A stretch of DNA of 64,000 nt from Pontivivens sp032464575 (GCA_032464575.1 JAWDKM010000003.1:372001-436000), one strand, 5' to 3'; counted from the first letter of the stretch, positions 25,487-35,061 are shown. Notes: generated by a model from the sequence alone, not told the origin. A program made the numbers and translations.

Positions 25487-25531
25487 CGCTCGCGGGGTCG
25501 CGGCTCGCCCGCGGCCCCGTCACATCTGTCT

Positions 25532-27232
25532 TCAGGCCGCGTAGCTGCGCAACAGGCTTTCGAGCACCCGCGGCGTCAGCGGCTTCATCAGCACGTCGCG
25601 GGCGCCGAGCGCGCGGGCACGCTCCATCTCCGGCTCCGTCGCGCCGGCGGTGATCATCACGATCGGCGGGACCTTGCGGCGCAGGTTCTGCACCTTCTCC
25701 AACACCCAGAGGCCGTTGGTGTCGGGCATGTGCATGTCCAGGAGCACCAGGTCGAAGGCCTGGTTGCGCATCAGCTCCAGCGCCTGGTCGCCGCTCATCG
25801 CCTCGTCCACCTGCGCGCCCAGTGCGCGCATGTAGCTGGCCGCGACCATCAGGTTCGTGGGAATGTCGTCGACGACCAGTACCCGTAGCCCGTTGGCCAC
25901 CGGAGCAGGGACGGGGTTGCGCGGCGCCTCGGGTTCCAGCGCCTTCACTCCCAGGGTCAGGGTAAAGAGCGTGCCCTCGTTCTGCACGCTCTTGAACACG
26001 AGGTCGCCGCCCATCATCCGGGCAAGCTGGCGCGTGATCGTCAGGCCCAGGCCGCTGCCGCCATAGGACCCCATGATGGTGTCGTCGGCCTGGTTGAAGG
26101 GGTCGAAGACCCGGCTCGCGGCATCGGGCGACATGCCGATCCCCGTGTCCTGCACGTCGACCACGAGCCGCGTCGGCTGGCCGGGGCGGTCGTCCCAGCG
26201 CATGGCGACGCGCACGTGCCCCTCCGGCGTGAACTTGATGGCGTTCGACAGGAGGTTGTTCATGCACTGGCGGAAGCGCTGGGGATCGATCTCGATCGCC
26301 TCGGGAATGTCGGGGTCGAAATCGATGAGGAACTGCAGCCCCTTGTCCTCGGCGATCGGCGACCAGAGCCCCTCGATCCCCGCCAGGAGGTCCGAGGCGT
26401 CCTGCCGCGAGGGCGAGATCGGCATCCGGTCCGCCTCAAGCCGGGAGATGTCGAGGATGTCGTTGAGCATCTCCAGGAGCGTCGAGCCGCTTTCCGAGAT
26501 CGTCTCGACCTTCCGTCGCTGGTCGGGGTCGAGATCGGTCTGCTGCAGGATCTCCGCCATGCCGAGTATGGCGTTGAGCGGCGTGCGCACCTCGTGGCTG
26601 ACATTGGCGAGGAAGCTGGTCTTCGACTCGCTGGTGCGGCGGGCGTGGTCACGCGCGGCGCGCAGCCGGCCCAGCATGTCCTCGAAGAGGCTCATGGCGA
26701 CGATCACGAGCACGGCGGAGAAGACCACCGCCATGCCGTGACGCACCGCGACGGTGGCGACCGATCCGGGGCTGTCCATCACCCGCTCCACCGGCAGGCG
26801 CATCAGGTCCACGATGGCGATGCCGCCCACCAGCCCGACGGACAGCAGGGCGAGCGTGATGATGCCCGCACGCTTGTAGAGCATGCCCGCGATGCAGATG
26901 AAGATCGGCAGATAGCTCACGAAGCCGAAGGCCACCCCTTCGTCGGGGCTCAGCGACATCAGGAAGATCGTCGCGAAGCTCAGCGCGAAGAAGACGTCGC
27001 GCACCACCTCCAGCCGGAAGCCGAGGCGGAAGAGCAGCGGAATTGCGAGATAGGCGAGCGAGGCGATCAGCACGTTCAGGACCATCGCCTGCGGCTGCCC
27101 GAGGGCGAAGACCAGCATGAGCGAGAGCACGGACGTGCTGATCGAGATGGTGATCGAAGCCAGAATGAGGATGCGCCGTGCGAAATCGGCGCGCCCGCTC
27201 TCGTATCCCGATGTCGTCTCAGCCTCGGCCAA
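25532..27232 (-). CDS. membrane hybrid histidine kinase with C-terminal receiver
   Basis: The 566-residue protein has about six membrane segments (residues 21-182), a HisKA domain with the phospho-histidine in FLANVSHEVRTPLN (His213), a HATPase domain (NNLLSNAIKFT, DTGIGM, GSGLGLTI) and a receiver domain starting VLVVDDIPTN. The receiver has Asp499 (VLLDMHMP) and the lysine of LMKPL. It probably passes phosphate onward through an unlinked phosphotransfer protein. No response regulator or ligand gene is adjacent. It converges on the phosphatase gene with a 45-bp gap. Confidence 0.93.
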   Translation of the reverse strand: MAEAETTSGYESGRADFARRILILASITISISTSVLSLMLVFALGQPQAMVLNVLIASLAYLAIPLLFRLGFRLEVVRDVFFALSFATIFLMSLSPDEGVAFGFVSYLPIFICIAGMLYKRAGIITLALLSVGLVGGIAIVDLMRLPVERVMDSPGSVATVAVRHGMAVVFSAVLVIVAMSLFEDMLGRLRAARDHARRTSESKTSFLANVSHEVRTPLNAILGMAEILQQTDLDPDQRRKVETISESGSTLLEMLNDILDISRLEADRMPISPSRQDASDLLAGIEGLWSPIAEDKGLQFLIDFDPDIPEAIEIDPQRFRQCMNNLLSNAIKFTPEGHVRVAMRWDDRPGQPTRLVVDVQDTGIGMSPDAASRVFDPFNQADDTIMGSYGGSGLGLTITRQLARMMGGDLVFKSVQNEGTLFTLTLGVKALEPEAPRNPVPAPVANGLRVLVVDDIPTNLMVAASYMRALGAQVDEAMSGDQALELMRNQAFDLVLLDMHMPDTNGLWVLEKVQNLRRKVPPIVMITAGATEPEMERARALGARDVLMKPLTPRVLESLLRSYAA

Positions 27233-27342
27233 TGTCCGTCACACCCCTTGTTCGACGCCCAGAACGTCGTTTTCAATTGGGGCGGGAGTACGGCGACAAA
27301 CGATCACTGCTGAGGCAACTTTGGGTTGTAGAGGCGCCCGCC

Positions 27343-28431
27343 CTAGATGAGCCCCCCGTCGATCAATCGGCGTGCGATGGACCGGAACACACCGGCCTCC
27401 GCGCTGTCGGGCCGCGAGGCGACGATGGGCGCGCCGCCATCGCCCGCCGTGCGGATCTCCATGTTCAACGGGATTTCGCCAAGAAATGGTAAATCCAGTT
27501 TCTCGGCCTCCGCGCGGGCGCCTCCATGGCCGAAAATCTGCGTCTCCTCCCCGCATTTGGGGCATCTGAACGTGGACATGTTCTCGATCATGCCAAGTAC
27601 CGGCGTCTTTGTCTTGTCGAACATGTCTAAGGCTTTACGGGCATCGAGCAGCGCGATGTCCTGCGGGGTGCTGACCACGATCGCGCCGGTCAGGTCCGCC
27701 TTTTGCGCAAGCGTGAGCTGCACGTCGCCGGTGCCCGGCGGCAGATCGACGAGCAGCACGTCGAGCTCGCCCCACTGCACCTGGCTGAGGAACTGCTGCA
27801 GTGCGCCCATAAGCATCGGGCCGCGCCAGACCACGGCCTCCTCCTCCTTCAGCATGAAGCCGATGGACATGACCGTCACGCCGTGCGCGCGCAGCGGCAG
27901 GATGATCTTGCCGTCGGGCGAGGCCGGCCGCCCCGATACGCCCAGCATCCGCGGCTGGCTGGGGCCATAGACGTCCGCGTCGAGCAAGCCGACGCGCTTG
28001 CCCTCCGCCGCCAGTGCAACCGCGAGGTTCGAGGACACCGTGGACTTGCCCACGCCGCCCTTGCCGGAGGCAATCGCGATGATCCGCTTCACGCCCGCCA
28101 CCGGCTGCGGACCGGCCTGCGGCGTCGGGTGGCGGCCGACCTTGAGGCTGGGCGGCGGCGCCTTCACCGCGCCGCCGGGCTGCGCCGAATGGGCCGTCAG
28201 CAGGACCGAGACCGTCTCCACGCCGTCGAGTGCCTTCACCGCCGCTTCGGCCGCCTGCCGCACGGGCTCCGCCTGCGCCGCCACGTCGGCGGGCATCTCG
28301 AGGATGAAGCGTACCGTGCCCCCCTCCACGTTCAGCGCGCGCACACGGTCGGCGGCGACGATATCGGAGGAACCGGCGGCGTCGCGCACGGTGGACAGGG
28401 CCTGAAGGACGGTATCGCGGGTGGGGCTCAT
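27343..28431 (-). CDS. apbC: Mrp/ApbC-type iron-sulfur cluster carrier ATPase
   Basis: The 362-residue protein has an N-terminal MIP18/DUF59-like domain (about 1-80) and a deviant Walker A P-loop, ASGKGGVGKSTVS. Further motifs are DADVYGPSQPRML, LPPGTGDVQLTL and the C-terminal CPKCG pair that binds a bridging Fe-S cluster in dimers. It delivers Fe-S clusters to apo-proteins in the cytoplasm. The gene is divergent from rhlE. Confidence 0.95.
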   Translation of the reverse strand: MSPTRDTVLQALSTVRDAAGSSDIVAADRVRALNVEGGTVRFILEMPADVAAQAEPVRQAAEAAVKALDGVETVSVLLTAHSAQPGGAVKAPPPSLKVGRHPTPQAGPQPVAGVKRIIAIASGKGGVGKSTVSSNLAVALAAEGKRVGLLDADVYGPSQPRMLGVSGRPASPDGKIILPLRAHGVTVMSIGFMLKEEEAVVWRGPMLMGALQQFLSQVQWGELDVLLVDLPPGTGDVQLTLAQKADLTGAIVVSTPQDIALLDARKALDMFDKTKTPVLGMIENMSTFRCPKCGEETQIFGHGGARAEAEKLDLPFLGEIPLNMEIRTAGDGGAPIVASRPDSAEAGVFRSIARRLIDGGLI

Positions 28432-28576
28432 CGGATCTCACTGTCGGGAATGACGGAAGGTTAACGGCTTATGTCGGTTATCCACCGGGGCGGAGCAACC
28501 CCCAACCCCTTGTGTTTCCGGCGCCGGTGCCCTATGTCGCGTCCAACCGTAGAGCGGGGCAGTGCCTCGTGCCGTG

Positions 28577-28599
28577 GGTCGGTTCCACGGGAACCGATC
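28577..28599 (+). other. stable hairpin in the leader of rhlE
   Basis: GGTCGGTTCC (28577-28586) pairs with GGAACCGATC (28590-28599), 10 bp with a 3-base loop, about 125 bp before the helicase start in the 293-bp divergent region. No T-run follows it, so it is not a terminator. A regulatory leader is possible. Nothing else is recognised in 28432-28724. Confidence 0.5.
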
Positions 28600-28724
28600 G
28601 ATGCGATGGCGCAGCGCGCCAAGCCCCTCTCGTGGGCCTGACCCGAACATCGCTCATATTTTCCGGCAGTCCGGTTGCGCCCGGCCCGCCGTCAGGCCGC
28701 GTTTCGCGGCAACGGGATATTCCT

Positions 28725-29969
28725 TTGACGAACACGACATTTGCCGGCTTTGGCCTCGCCAAGCCGATCACCGATGCGCTGGCGCGCGCAGGCTTCGAGA
28801 TGCCGACCCCGATCCAGGCGCAGGCTATCGGCCCGCAGCTTCAGGGGCGCGACATCCTCGGCCTCGCGCAGACGGGCACGGGCAAGACCGCGGCCTTCGC
28901 GCTGCCGATCCTGCACCACATCCTCGGCATGAAGGGCCGTCCGACGCCCGGCACGGCGCGTGCGCTCATCCTTGCGCCGACGCGGGAGCTTGCCGTTCAG
29001 ATCCAGGACGAGTTCCGCCGCTTCGCCGGCGGCGCGCGCATCTCCACCTGCCTCGTGCTGGGCGGCACCTCGCGCGGCGGGCAGATCCGCACGCTGTCGC
29101 GCGGCGTCGACGTGCTGATCGCGACGCCGGGCCGGCTGACGGACCTCGTGGACGACCGCAAGGTGCGCCTCGACGAGGTGCGCTTCGTGGTGCTGGACGA
29201 GGCCGACCGGATGCTCGACATGGGCTTCGTGAAGCCGGTCAAGCGTATCGTCTCCATGCTGCACCCGCGGCGGCAATCCGCGCTCTTCTCGGCCACCATG
29301 CCGTCCGAGATCTCGGGTCTCGTCGAGACGTTCCTGACCGATCCGGTCCGGGTCGAGGTGGCGCCCCAGTCCACCGTCGCGGGCAAGGTCGAGCAGTCGG
29401 TCGAGCTCGTGGAGGGCGCCCGCAAGCGTGCCCGCCTCGCGGAGATCGTCAGCGGCCCGGGCGTCGAGCGCGCCATCGTCTTCGCCCGCACCAAGCGGGG
29501 CGCGGACCGCGTGGCGGCCAACCTCGTCAAGGACGGCGTGGCCGCCGACGCGATCCACGGCAACAAGGCGCAGAACGCGCGGCAAAAGGCGCTTGGCGCC
29601 TTCAAGCTCGGCAAGGTCCGGGTGTTGGTGGCCACCGACATCGCGGCGCGCGGGATCGATGTGAAGGGCATCACACACGTGGTGAACTACGACCTGCCCG
29701 ACGAGCCGGAGAACTACGTCCACCGCATCGGCCGGACGGCGCGCAACGGCGCGGATGGCGTCGCGGTGACGCTCTGCGCGCCCGATGAGGAGAAGAAGCT
29801 GCGCGCGGTGGAAAAGATCACCGGCGAGGTGCTCCACCCCGACGGTCCTGCACAACGCCAGCCGCGCGGCCCGCGCAAGGCGGCCAACGGTGCCCCGCGC
29901 AAGGACGGCGAGCAATCCCGGCCCCGCCGGCGCCGCCGCCGCGGCCCGCCCCGCTCAAAGGCGGCCTGA
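28725..29969 (+). CDS. rhlE: DEAD-box RNA helicase (RhlE-like)
   Basis: The 414-residue helicase shows the Q motif (FAGFGLAKPITDAL, TPIQAQAI), AQTGTGKT, PTRELAVQI, TPGRL, VLDEADRMLDMGF, SATMP, the domain 2 motifs IVFARTKRGADRV and ATDIAARGIDV, and HRIGRTAR. A basic Arg-rich tail (PRRRRRRGPPRS) follows. It unwinds structured RNA, for example in ribosome assembly or decay. TTG 28725 is the only plausible start at the conserved N-terminus, and its ribosome binding site is weak. Confidence 0.94.
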   Translation: MTNTTFAGFGLAKPITDALARAGFEMPTPIQAQAIGPQLQGRDILGLAQTGTGKTAAFALPILHHILGMKGRPTPGTARALILAPTRELAVQIQDEFRRFAGGARISTCLVLGGTSRGGQIRTLSRGVDVLIATPGRLTDLVDDRKVRLDEVRFVVLDEADRMLDMGFVKPVKRIVSMLHPRRQSALFSATMPSEISGLVETFLTDPVRVEVAPQSTVAGKVEQSVELVEGARKRARLAEIVSGPGVERAIVFARTKRGADRVAANLVKDGVAADAIHGNKAQNARQKALGAFKLGKVRVLVATDIAARGIDVKGITHVVNYDLPDEPENYVHRIGRTARNGADGVAVTLCAPDEEKKLRAVEKITGEVLHPDGPAQRQPRGPRKAANGAPRKDGEQSRPRRRRRRGPPRSKAA

Positions 29970-30015
29970 TCTGAATGTAGGGCAGGCGGCTCCGACCGAG
30001 CCGCCTTTCCCGAAA

Positions 30016-30083
30016 GACCCCTAACCCGGTCCGGGGCGGTTCCAACCGGAAATCACCGTCCCGGCCGAAGCGCCGGGACCTTT
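30016..30083. repeat. dispersed palindromic repeat, copy 3 (modules B then A)
   Basis: A decayed module B (ACCCC at 30017-30021, CCCGGTCCGGG at 30025-30035, then CGGT) is followed by module A: GTCCCGGC (30058-30065) with GCCGGGAC (30072-30079) and CTTT. It lies after rhlE, in the gap before the convergent aminotransferase gene. Confidence 0.8.
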
Positions 30084-30418
30084 CCGAGCGCAGCGGTGTC
30101 TTTATCAGGCGCGCTGCGGTCTAGAACCGCCACCTCCCCGAGTCGGCAAGAGTGCTCAACAAACAGCACAAAGAAACGAGGGCCGCGCCCGACCTGGAGG
30201 GTGCTTTTTGGTACAGTGCTGATAAGTCAGCGCCCTTGAGCCTCTATGTCGCTGCTTCGACGAACGACGCTGCCAACGCGCCCTCCGTGGGGAGGGTGAT
30301 CGGGCTTCCCGGAAATCGTCCAATGGACGATTTCGCCTGATCACTGGCGGAGCCTCGGGCGGACGCGGCCCGGCGTATCAGCCGGGCGGACGAGTTCTTC
30401 TAGGGCCACACCACGACC
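30084..30418. other. rest of the rhlE/aminotransferase gap with a large cruciform-like palindrome
   Basis: No gene is supported. At 30296-30344 outer arms GTGATC/GATCAC enclose an almost perfect inner hairpin, GAAATCGTCC (30312-30321) with GGACGATTTC (30325-30334). GCTGATAAGTCAGC near 30220 is another short hairpin. Codon-like structure is absent. The large palindrome could end transcripts from either side or be a remnant of a small mobile repeat. Confidence 0.5.
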
Positions 30419-31582
30419 TCATCCCCGCGCCAACTCCCCCGCAAAGCCCGCCAGCACCCTCAACGCCTCGACCAGCCGGTCGTCTTCCAGCGTCAGCGAT
30501 ACCCGCAGATGCCCTGCCGCCGCCTCGCCGAAGCCTTCGCCGGGCATCACGGCGATGTGGTGCTCCTCCAGCAGCCGCTCCGAGAACGCCACGCCGCTCA
30601 GCCCCGTCGCGCGGATGTCGAGCATCACGTACATCGCGCCCTGCGGCGCCGAGAGCCGCAGGCCGTTCGCCCCGCGCAGGGCCTCGACCGCGAGGTCGCG
30701 GCGGCGGCGGTAGAGCGCCGTCACCTCCGCCTCGATCTCAGCGCCGTTTTCAAGCGCATACAGAGCCGCGTCCTGCACGAACCCCGCCACGCCGTAGGTG
30801 GTGGAGACGCCGAGCTCCCAGATCGCCTCGACCATCTCCTCCGGCGCCACGAGCCAGCCGAGGCGGAAGCCGGTCATCACGTGGCTCTTCGAGACCGAAC
30901 CGATCACCACCGTCCGCTCCGCAATGCCGGGCAGGGAGCGGGGCGAGAGATGCTCCCCCTCCCAGACCTGCGTGTCGTAGACCTCGTCGGAGATCAGCCA
31001 GACGTCATGCGCGCGGCAGAGCGAGGCGATCCCATCCATCGTCTCCCGCGAATACACCGCTCCGGTCGGATTGTTGGGCGAGTTGATCAGCAGCGCACGC
31101 GCGCCCGGCAGCTTCTCCGCCAGGTCGGCGAGGTCGGGCTGGAAGCCACGCTCGGGGTCGGCCCGCGCAATGACCGGCACGCCTCCGGCCGAGCGTACTG
31201 TCAGCGGATAGGTCGCATAGTAGGGATCGATCAGCACCGCCCGGTCCCCCGGGTCGAGCACCGCCATCAGCGCACAGAACAGCGCGAACTGCCCGCCCGG
31301 CGTCACGAAGATGTTCTGCGCTTCGACGCCGTCCCCAGCTCGAGCGGCGATGGCCCGGCGCAGCTCGGCCGTGCCGGGCAGGGCGGCATAGCCCGTATGC
31401 CCGCCTCTTGCCGAACGGGACATTTCCGCGATGATCGGCTCGGGCGTCACGTGGTCGTGGTCGCCGATGGTCAGCATGGTCACGTCCACGCCCTGCGCCT
31501 TCAGCACGTGGGCGCGCTCGTAGATCGCCCAGGCGTTGCCGGCGGGCGAGGGGATGGCGCGGATGCGGGAGGAGAGCTTCAT
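30419..31582 (-). CDS. PLP-dependent class I/II aminotransferase
   Basis: The 387-residue protein has the fold-type I landmarks NSPNNPTGAVYSRE, LISDEVYDTQVW (PLP-contacting Asp/Tyr region) and SVSKSHVMTGFRLGWLV, with the Schiff-base lysine in SKS. The C-terminus contains PGEGFGEAAAGHLRVSLT (substrate arginine). It belongs to the aspartate/tyrosine aminotransferase group; the amino donor is not determined. ATG 31582 gives the usual start MKLSSRIRAIPSP. Confidence 0.92.
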   Translation of the reverse strand: MKLSSRIRAIPSPAGNAWAIYERAHVLKAQGVDVTMLTIGDHDHVTPEPIIAEMSRSARGGHTGYAALPGTAELRRAIAARAGDGVEAQNIFVTPGGQFALFCALMAVLDPGDRAVLIDPYYATYPLTVRSAGGVPVIARADPERGFQPDLADLAEKLPGARALLINSPNNPTGAVYSRETMDGIASLCRAHDVWLISDEVYDTQVWEGEHLSPRSLPGIAERTVVIGSVSKSHVMTGFRLGWLVAPEEMVEAIWELGVSTTYGVAGFVQDAALYALENGAEIEAEVTALYRRRRDLAVEALRGANGLRLSAPQGAMYVMLDIRATGLSGVAFSERLLEEHHIAVMPGEGFGEAAAGHLRVSLTLEDDRLVEALRVLAGFAGELARG

Positions 31583-31790
31583 GAGCGCAAGCCTTGGCCT
31601 CTCACCACCCGCGGCGCAAGGTGCTTGCGCACCAACCGAATGCGCGTATGCTGCGGCCAATGACGATGCTGATCGATATTCGGTGCTGCATTACCCGCTG
31701 ACATATCGTCCGCGCGGTTTCGTCGTTTTCTCTCCTCATCCGACCTGCTAAGCCCGCGCGGCCAACCCCTGTGCGCGAAGGCTCAAGGCC

Positions 31791-33161
31791 ATGACCGAGA
31801 TCCGGCTCTACGATACCAAGACGAAGCAGAAGCAGCTCCTGACCCCCGTAAACGAGGGCAAGGTCGGCATGTATGTCTGCGGGCCGACGGTCTATGATCG
31901 GGCGCATATCGGCAATGCCCGGCCGGTGGTGGTCTTCGACGTGCTCTACCGCCTGCTGCGCCATGTTTATGGTGAGGAGGCAGTGACTTACGTCCGGAAC
32001 TTCACGGACGTGGATGACAAGATCAACGCCCGCGCCGCCGAGACCGGTCGCCCGATCCGCGACATCACCGACGAGACGATCGGGTGGTATCTGGAAGATA
32101 TGGCGGCGCTGGGCACGCTGGAGCCCACGCACATGCCCCGTGCGACCGAGAGCATTGGCGGCATGGTCGCGATGATCGAGGACTTGATCGAAAGGGGCAA
32201 CGCCTACGCCGCCGAGGGCCATGTGCTCTTCGACGTGAAGAGCGATCCGGACTACGGCTCACTCTCCCACCGCAACCTCGACGACATGATCGCGGGCGCG
32301 CGGGTCGAGGTGGCACCCTACAAGCGCGACCCGATGGACTTCGTCCTCTGGAAGCCGTCCTCGGGCGACGAGCCGGGATGGGAGAGCCCCTGGGGCCGCG
32401 GCCGCCCGGGCTGGCACATCGAGTGCTCCGCCATGTCGCGCGAGATCCTGGGCGAGCGCTTCGACATCCACGGCGGCGGCATCGACCTCGCCTTCCCGCA
32501 CCACGAGAACGAGGCCGCCCAGAGCCGCTGCGCCAACGGGGCCGAGATGGCCTCGATCTGGATGCACAACGGCTTCCTGCAGGTCGAGGGCGAGAAGATG
32601 TCGAAGAGCCTCGGCAACTTCTTCACCGTGAAGGACCTGCTGGACCAAGGCATTCCGGGCGAGGTGATCCGCTTCGTGCTGCTCTCGACGCACTACCGCC
32701 AGCCAATCGACTGGACGGCGCGGGCAGCGGAGGAGGCGGAGACGGTGCTGCGGAAATGGCGAGCCATTGTCGCTGGCTGCGACGCCGGACACCGCCCACC
32801 GTTAGAGCTGCTGGACGCATTAGCCGATGATCTGAATACCCCGCGTGCCATAAGCGAACTTCATCGTCTCTCGAAGGAAGGAGATGGCGCAGCACTACGT
32901 GCGGGTGTGGAACTGCTTGGTTTCGACCTAGGGCGCGATACGGCGCTCCGGAGGACTATCGAAGACGTTCATTTGAAGCTGCTTGTTGAAAAGCTGATCT
33001 CGGCAAGAGCTGATGCGCGGGCCGCCAAGGACTTCGCGCGTGCCGATGCGATCCGGGACGGGTTCGTGGCGGCGGGCGTCGTTGTGAAGGACACGCCCGA
33101 CGGCGCGGTCTGGGAGCTGACCCCTGACTTCGATCCGGCGAAGCTGGAGGTGTTGAAATGA
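31791..33161 (+). CDS. cysS: cysteinyl-tRNA synthetase
   Basis: The 456-residue class I synthetase has the zinc-binding MYVCGPTVYD, the HIGN signature (AHIGNARPVV), NFTDVDDKIN, HIECSAMS, FPHHENEAAQS and KMSKSLGNFFT. The length is normal. Residues about 335-405 (nt 32800-33005) are encoded with clearly different codon use: TTA, CTA, ATA, AGG, AGA and CTT cluster there, and GC is lower than in the flanks. This suggests recombination within the C-terminal region or locally relaxed use. Confidence 0.96.
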   Translation: MTEIRLYDTKTKQKQLLTPVNEGKVGMYVCGPTVYDRAHIGNARPVVVFDVLYRLLRHVYGEEAVTYVRNFTDVDDKINARAAETGRPIRDITDETIGWYLEDMAALGTLEPTHMPRATESIGGMVAMIEDLIERGNAYAAEGHVLFDVKSDPDYGSLSHRNLDDMIAGARVEVAPYKRDPMDFVLWKPSSGDEPGWESPWGRGRPGWHIECSAMSREILGERFDIHGGGIDLAFPHHENEAAQSRCANGAEMASIWMHNGFLQVEGEKMSKSLGNFFTVKDLLDQGIPGEVIRFVLLSTHYRQPIDWTARAAEEAETVLRKWRAIVAGCDAGHRPPLELLDALADDLNTPRAISELHRLSKEGDGAALRAGVELLGFDLGRDTALRRTIEDVHLKLLVEKLISARADARAAKDFARADAIRDGFVAAGVVVKDTPDGAVWELTPDFDPAKLEVLK

Positions 33162-33435
33162 CGGGCTTGGCTCTCTGCTCGGATGTCCCGCGGGCGAGCA
33201 GCCCGCGTCGCTCCCGACCCGCCTCCCAAGCGGGCGCGATTGCGCCCCCCTCGGGCCGAGCGCGACGCTTCGTGCGAAGCGGTTCCGTAGGTGTCCCGCC
33301 TGGCGGTACGCCGGGTGGCGCCCGCACCGCCCCCGTCGTGCCAGAGGCACGCCCTTGGCGTGACGGGCGGGCGCATTCCCGCCGTGCCCCGCGGTGCAGG
33401 CGCCACCCTTCTCACTTCGGTTCGGATGACGCCCA
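33162..33435. other. 274-bp non-coding gap rich in inverted repeats
   Basis: Between cysS and cimA are several stacked palindromes, including GGGCGCGATTGCGCCC near 33233, CGCTTCGTGCGAAGCG near 33270 and GCGGGCGAGCAGCCCGC near 33190. The frames that run through are highly Pro/Arg/Gly biased and resemble no family. It may be a decayed repeat cluster or a structured leader of cimA. Confidence 0.5.
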
Positions 33436-35061
33436 ATGACCCGCGAGCCCCTCTCCCTCTTCGACACCACCCTCCGCGACGGGCAGCAAACCCATGGCGT
33501 GGACTTCTCGCTGGAGGACAAGCGGCGGATCGCAGCCGCACTCGACGAACTCGGCCTTGGCTATGTCGAGGGCGGCTGGCCCGGTGCGAACCCCACCGAC
33601 AGCGACTTCTTCGACAGCGCGCCGCAGCTCAAGGCTGCCACCTTCACCGCCTTCGGCATGACCAAGCGGGCCGGGCGCTCGGCGGCGAATGACGAGGTGC
33701 TGGCGGCCGTTCTGAACGCGAACACCCCGGCCGTCTGCCTCGTCGGCAAGACCCACGACTTCCATGTCGAGACCGCCCTCGGCATCACCCTCGACGAGAA
33801 CCGGCAGAACATCCGCGAGAGCCTCGCCCATCTCGTCGCCCAGGGCCGGGAGGCGCTGTTCGACGCGGAGCATTTCTTCGACGGGTACAAGGCGAACCCG
33901 GACTACGCGCTCGCCTGCCTGCACGAGGCCCTGGAGGCCGGGTGCCGCTGGGTCGTGCTCTGCGACACCAATGGCGGCACGCTCCCAGAGGAGATCGGGC
34001 GGATCGTGCGCGAGGTGATCGCGGCGGGCGTGCCGGGGGAGAAGCTCGGCATCCACACCCACAATGATACTGAGAACGCGGTGGCAGGCTCGCTCGCCGC
34101 CGTCGATGCGGGTGCGCGCCAGATCCAAGGCACGCTGAACGGGCTGGGGGAGCGCTGCGGCAACGCCAACCTCACCTCGCTGATCCCGACGCTGCTGCTG
34201 AAGGAGCCTTATGCCAGCCGCTTCGACACGGGCATTGCGCCCGGGAAGCTGGCCGACCTCACGCGGATCAGCCGGATGCTCGACGACATCCTGAACCGGG
34301 TGCCGAACCGCCATGCACCTTACGTCGGCGCCTCGGCCTTCACCCACAAGGCGGGGCTGCACGCCTCCGCCATCCTCAAGGATCCCACGACCTACGAACA
34401 TATCGACCCCGCGGTGGTCGGGAACGCCCGCGTCGTGCCGATGAGCAACCAGGCGGGCCAGTCCAACCTGAGGAACCGCCTGGAAGAGGCCGGGATCGTT
34501 GTGGAAAAGGGCGATCCGCGGTTGCAGAATATCCTCGACGATGTGAAACGGCGCGAGGATCAGGGCTACGCCTACGACAGCGCCCGCGGCTCCTTCGAAC
34601 TCGTCGCGCGACGCATCCTCGGCCAGCTGCCGGAGTTCTTCGATGTGGAACGCTACCGCGTGACCGTGGAGAAGCGGCGCAATGCGAGGGGCGAGCTCAT
34701 CACCGTCTCCGAAGCGGTCGTGGTCGTGCAGATCGGCGGCGAGCGGATCATCTCGGCCGCCGACAGCTTCTTTGCCGAGAGCGAGGCGGACCAGGGGCCG
34801 GTCCATGCACTCTCCGCCGCGCTGCGTCGGGATCTGGGGCGCTACCAGGACTATATCGACGACATGAAGCTGGTGGACTTCAAGGTGCGCATCACCAATG
34901 GCGGGACCGAGGCCGTGACCCGCGTGCTGATCGACAGCGAGGACGGGGCGGGTCGGCGTTGGTCCACGGTCGGGGTCTCCCCAAATATCGTGGACGCGAG
35001 TTTCCAGGCGCTCAGCGACGCCGTGGTCTGGAAGCTCATCCGGGACGGCGCATCTGCCTGA
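33436..35061 (+). CDS. cimA: (R)-citramalate synthase
   Basis: The 541-residue protein has the DRE-TIM metallolyase motifs LFDTTLRDGQQ and GIHTHNDTENAVAG, plus LCDTNGGTLPEE, the GLGERCGNANL loop and a C-terminal LeuA-type dimer or regulatory domain. GYVEGGWPGANP is typical of citramalate synthase rather than isopropylmalate synthase. It condenses pyruvate and acetyl-CoA to citramalate for a threonine-independent isoleucine route. A perfect palindrome follows the stop. Confidence 0.93.
   Translation: MTREPLSLFDTTLRDGQQTHGVDFSLEDKRRIAAALDELGLGYVEGGWPGANPTDSDFFDSAPQLKAATFTAFGMTKRAGRSAANDEVLAAVLNANTPAVCLVGKTHDFHVETALGITLDENRQNIRESLAHLVAQGREALFDAEHFFDGYKANPDYALACLHEALEAGCRWVVLCDTNGGTLPEEIGRIVREVIAAGVPGEKLGIHTHNDTENAVAGSLAAVDAGARQIQGTLNGLGERCGNANLTSLIPTLLLKEPYASRFDTGIAPGKLADLTRISRMLDDILNRVPNRHAPYVGASAFTHKAGLHASAILKDPTTYEHIDPAVVGNARVVPMSNQAGQSNLRNRLEEAGIVVEKGDPRLQNILDDVKRREDQGYAYDSARGSFELVARRILGQLPEFFDVERYRVTVEKRRNARGELITVSEAVVVVQIGGERIISAADSFFAESEADQGPVHALSAALRRDLGRYQDYIDDMKLVDFKVRITNGGTEAVTRVLIDSEDGAGRRWSTVGVSPNIVDASFQALSDAVVWKLIRDGASA

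Noticed and set aside
30152..30340. A 62-codon frame in the rhlE/aminotransferase gap
   Set aside because: It runs through the palindromes, has no ribosome binding site and resembles nothing.
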